From positions 31,110-70,877 of the forward strand of contig NW_020170469.1 in NCBI RefSeq assembly GCF_000524195.1: DNA of 39,768 nt. Direction: 5' to 3'. Source of the stretch: Echinococcus granulosus. Lineage: Eukaryota; Platyhelminthes; Cestoda; Cyclophyllidea; Taeniidae. A program made the translations under genes and the position numbers. The notes beneath the pieces are model-generated. The model made no database searches. It saw only the letters and a program-made list of their open reading frames with translations, and was not told the DNA's origin. Of the stretch, positions 39,712 to 39,768 are shown in pieces. Each line of letters starts with the position of its first letter. The stretch's first letter is position 1.

Positions 39712-39768
39712 TGCGAGGCGGTTGCATCAGTAGGCAAAGATGGGAGACTTGGAGGAGGCCACATCAGA

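Noticed and set aside
1..39768. tRNA, rRNA, CRISPR arrays or bacterial operons
   Set aside because: No cloverleaf, rRNA core or regular spacer array was noticed, and the spliced gene structure is eukaryotic.

Overview
Eukaryotic, intron-rich, AT-rich DNA from an animal genome. A 39-nt intron next to introns of 70 to 1,600 nt, signal-peptide genes in a tandem and inverted cluster, and a decayed gypsy-type retroelement fit a parasitic flatworm (cestode or trematode) best. That assignment is inference, since no conserved housekeeping gene is present to fix it. A run of exactly 100 Ns (13787-13886) is an assembly gap.

Middle of the window (6.1-23.7 kb, minus strand): one large gene fills 17.5 kb. 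By joining reading frames at canonical splice signals I obtain 21 coding exons, ATG at 23695 and TAA at 6144, for about 2,082 residues. It has a signal peptide, about 22 highly divergent immunoglobulin-like modules, one transmembrane helix and a 31-residue tyrosine-rich cytoplasmic tail. Every internal exon length is a multiple of three and every intron is in phase 1, which is the signature of extracellular module shuffling. I recognise no named family for it. A diverged intronic repeat recurs in introns 7, 11 and 15, exactly four exons apart, which suggests that the gene grew by four-exon block duplications.

Flanks of the big gene: decayed relatives of its exons lie upstream (25.5-25.7 kb, minus strand, both splice sites lost but the frame open) and at the left edge on the plus strand (45-546). 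The module family therefore appears to undergo birth and death.

Left end (1-6 kb): no intact gene. It holds a broken gypsy-type integrase core (1676-1979, minus), a possible gag-like relic (3456-3750, plus) and otherwise unassigned sequence.

Right end (34-39.8 kb): a small family of predicted secreted proteins. One complete three-exon gene (38780-39630, minus, 173 aa, with TATA and CCAAT boxes) is accompanied by a decayed 5' copy (37365-37560, minus), an intact orphan last exon with poly(A) signals (34379-34609, plus) and a frameshifted last exon (36047-36265, plus). The two plus-strand copies sit in a duplicated segment that extends past the gene.

Between 24 and 34 kb only isolated exon-like frames are seen, including a plus-strand terminal exon (27977-28240) with a hydrophobic heptad stretch and a C-terminal membrane anchor. 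None can be joined into a gene with confidence.
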